From Litorivicinus sp. (GTDB taxonomy: Bacteria > Pseudomonadota > Gammaproteobacteria > Pseudomonadales > Litorivicinaceae), in contig JAGYKJ010000005.1 of NCBI GenBank assembly GCA_018401755.1, positions 1 to 64,000 of the forward strand: a DNA stretch of 64,000 nucleotides, written 5' to 3'. The notes under the pieces were generated by a model that saw nothing but the letters and a program-made list of their open reading frames with translations, ran no database searches and was not told the DNA's origin. Positions 62,911 through 64,000 of the stretch are shown here, in pieces. Every line of letters begins with the position of its first letter. Position 1 is the stretch's first letter. The position numbers and the translations under genes were made by a program.

Positions 62911-64000
62911 AATTCAGCACCTCGGCAGGCACAATGCGACTCGCACGATAGGCCGGATAGAGGGTCGCAAGGAAGGATAACATCACGCTAAAGGCAACCA
63001 CCGATAGCACATCATTGAGGTACAGCTCACTTGGCAAATACGATATAAAATAGGCACTTGGATTAAATAGATAAAATCCGAGTATAGATTCAAGCCACGC
63101 CAACAGATCGGTAATCGTCAGTGCCAAGGGGATCCCAAGCAGCACCCCAAAGAGGGTCCCAACCAAACCGACGACTGTCCCTTGCACCATAAAAATACCC
63201 ATGACAGCCATCGGCGATAATCCGATCGTTTTCAGGATCGCAATGTCCGCACGCTTGTCAGTCACCACCATCACAAGTGTGGACACAATGTTAAATGCCG
63301 CAACAGCGACGATCAGTGCAAGGAGCAGGCCAATCAGGGTTTTCTCGAGTTGAATCGCCTCAAATAGATTTCCCTGCGTCCGAGTCCAATCTTGGTAACG
63401 AATGGGTTCTTCAATCTGCAGACTCACGTCCTGCGCGATATCCCGAATCCGCTGGGGTGCAGCAAACAAATCATCAAATTGAATGCGAATCGCCGACACC
63501 CCCTCACCGAGACGATACAATCGAGCCGCATCATCCAGTGCCACCAAGGCGAGCTGACTATCAAGCTGCGCACCCACCTCAAAGATCCCCACCACGGTGA
63601 GACGGCGCATCCGCGGAATGACCCCAGCCGCCGTAACCGTGGCGTCAGGGATCAGTAAGGTCACCATGTCCTCGAGTGTGACCCCTAACGCATTCGCGAC
63701 GCCTCGACCCAAGACCACGCCAAAATCGCCTGCTGTTAATTCTGACAAGACTCCTTGCGTCATGTGCTGCGGCAAGATCGAGACATTGGCTTCGCGACGT
63801 GGATCCACACCAAGAATCGCCACAGAAATAGATTGCCCCCCCGCGAGTAGCAGCCCTTGTCCTTGATTTAGCGGGGCAACTCCCTGAATCCCGGGCATCG
63901 CCGCAATACGATCCATCAACAGGGTGGCGTCTGTCCGACCTGTTTCAAACTCAAGTAACGCATGCGGAACCGTCCCTAAGATTCGGGTGCGCAACTCTTG
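62900..64000 (-). CDS. lolC: Lipoprotein-releasing ABC transporter permease LolC/LolE (5' end outside window)
   Basis: Permease of LolCDE. The window holds the last 366 codons; the frame is open to position 64000, and QELRTRILGTVPH at the edge matches the start of the periplasmic domain, so the first membrane helix and N-terminus are missing. After the periplasmic domain come three membrane helices (about 63360-62930) typical of the MacB/LolC family. Whether it is LolC or a LolF-type single permease cannot be told here. Confidence 0.9.
   Translation of the reverse strand, partial: QELRTRILGTVPHALLEFETGRTDATLLMDRIAAMPGIQGVAPLNQGQGLLLAGGQSISVAILGVDPRREANVSILPQHMTQGVLSELTAGDFGVVLGRGVANALGVTLEDMVTLLIPDATVTAAGVIPRMRRLTVVGIFEVGAQLDSQLALVALDDAARLYRLGEGVSAIRIQFDDLFAAPQRIRDIAQDVSLQIEEPIRYQDWTRTQGNLFEAIQLEKTLIGLLLALIVAVAAFNIVSTLVMVVTDKRADIAILKTIGLSPMAVMGIFMVQGTVVGLVGTLFGVLLGIPLALTITDLLAWLESILGFYLFNPSAYFISYLPSELYLNDVLSVVAFSVMLSFLATLYPAYRASRIVPAEVLNYEH

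Overview
The window is chromosomal core DNA from a gammaproteobacterium. The gene order strongly recalls Pseudomonas and its relatives (inference from remembered gene order): yccA-tusDCBE-serS-lolA-ftsK-trxB-aat-ate-infA-clpA-clpS-icd-rluE-mnmA-hflD-purB in one block and tetR-tatD-pilZ-holB-tmk-mltG-fabF-acpP-fabG-fabD-rpmF-yceD-maf-sppA-rluC-rne-murB-kdsB-lpxK-msbA-comEC-lolDC in a second. Lipid A, Lol and RNase E genes mark a Gram-negative cell. Genes are packed tightly, with ATGA/TAATG stop-start overlaps and several tail-to-tail overlaps. I saw no rRNA, CRISPR array, insertion sequence, prophage or defence island.

Layout. 1-3.7 kb: a tRNA-Ser on the minus strand, then a PIIA-type cation ATPase behind an FNR/Anr-like box, and a membrane-anchored cytochrome c. 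4-7.3 kb: a phosphodiesterase-type enzyme, the BI-1 family protein YccA and the TusDCBE sulfur relay. That relay delivers sulfur to MnmA, whose gene lies at 19.2 kb. 7.3-18.6 kb: serS, lolA, ftsK, trxB, the N-degron transferases aat and ate, infA, clpA/clpS (the protease adaptor pair that reads those N-degrons) and icd. 18.7-29.5 kb: rluE, mnmA, hflD, purB, a RoxA-type ribosomal oxygenase, a GNAT/CbiM-like fusion, aceK (which phosphorylates the icd product), DUF924, DUF4892, sixA and xthA. 29.7-38.1 kb: a propionyl-CoA to succinyl-CoA module (carboxyltransferase, unusual biotin carboxylase-BCCP, methylmalonyl-CoA mutase, MeaB, a CBS protein, epimerase). 38.1-64 kb: MOSC protein, deoxyribosyltransferase-like protein, TetR, then the fab/mur/lpx/lol block.

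The most important technical observation is that nine single-base frameshifts interrupt eight otherwise complete genes (cation ATPase, yccA, clpA, DUF4892, methylmalonyl-CoA mutase twice, rne, murB, DUF2062). Most lie in short homopolymers and several of the genes are normally essential, so I read them as consensus-sequence errors. Each is annotated as one gene with the shift position given.

I did not find a convincing new multi-gene system. The best leads are the atypical carboxylase pair in the propionyl-CoA operon, the GNAT-CbiM fusion protein, the structured leader of rne, the promoter and hairpin arrangement around acpP, and a phosphatase inserted between lpxK and msbA.
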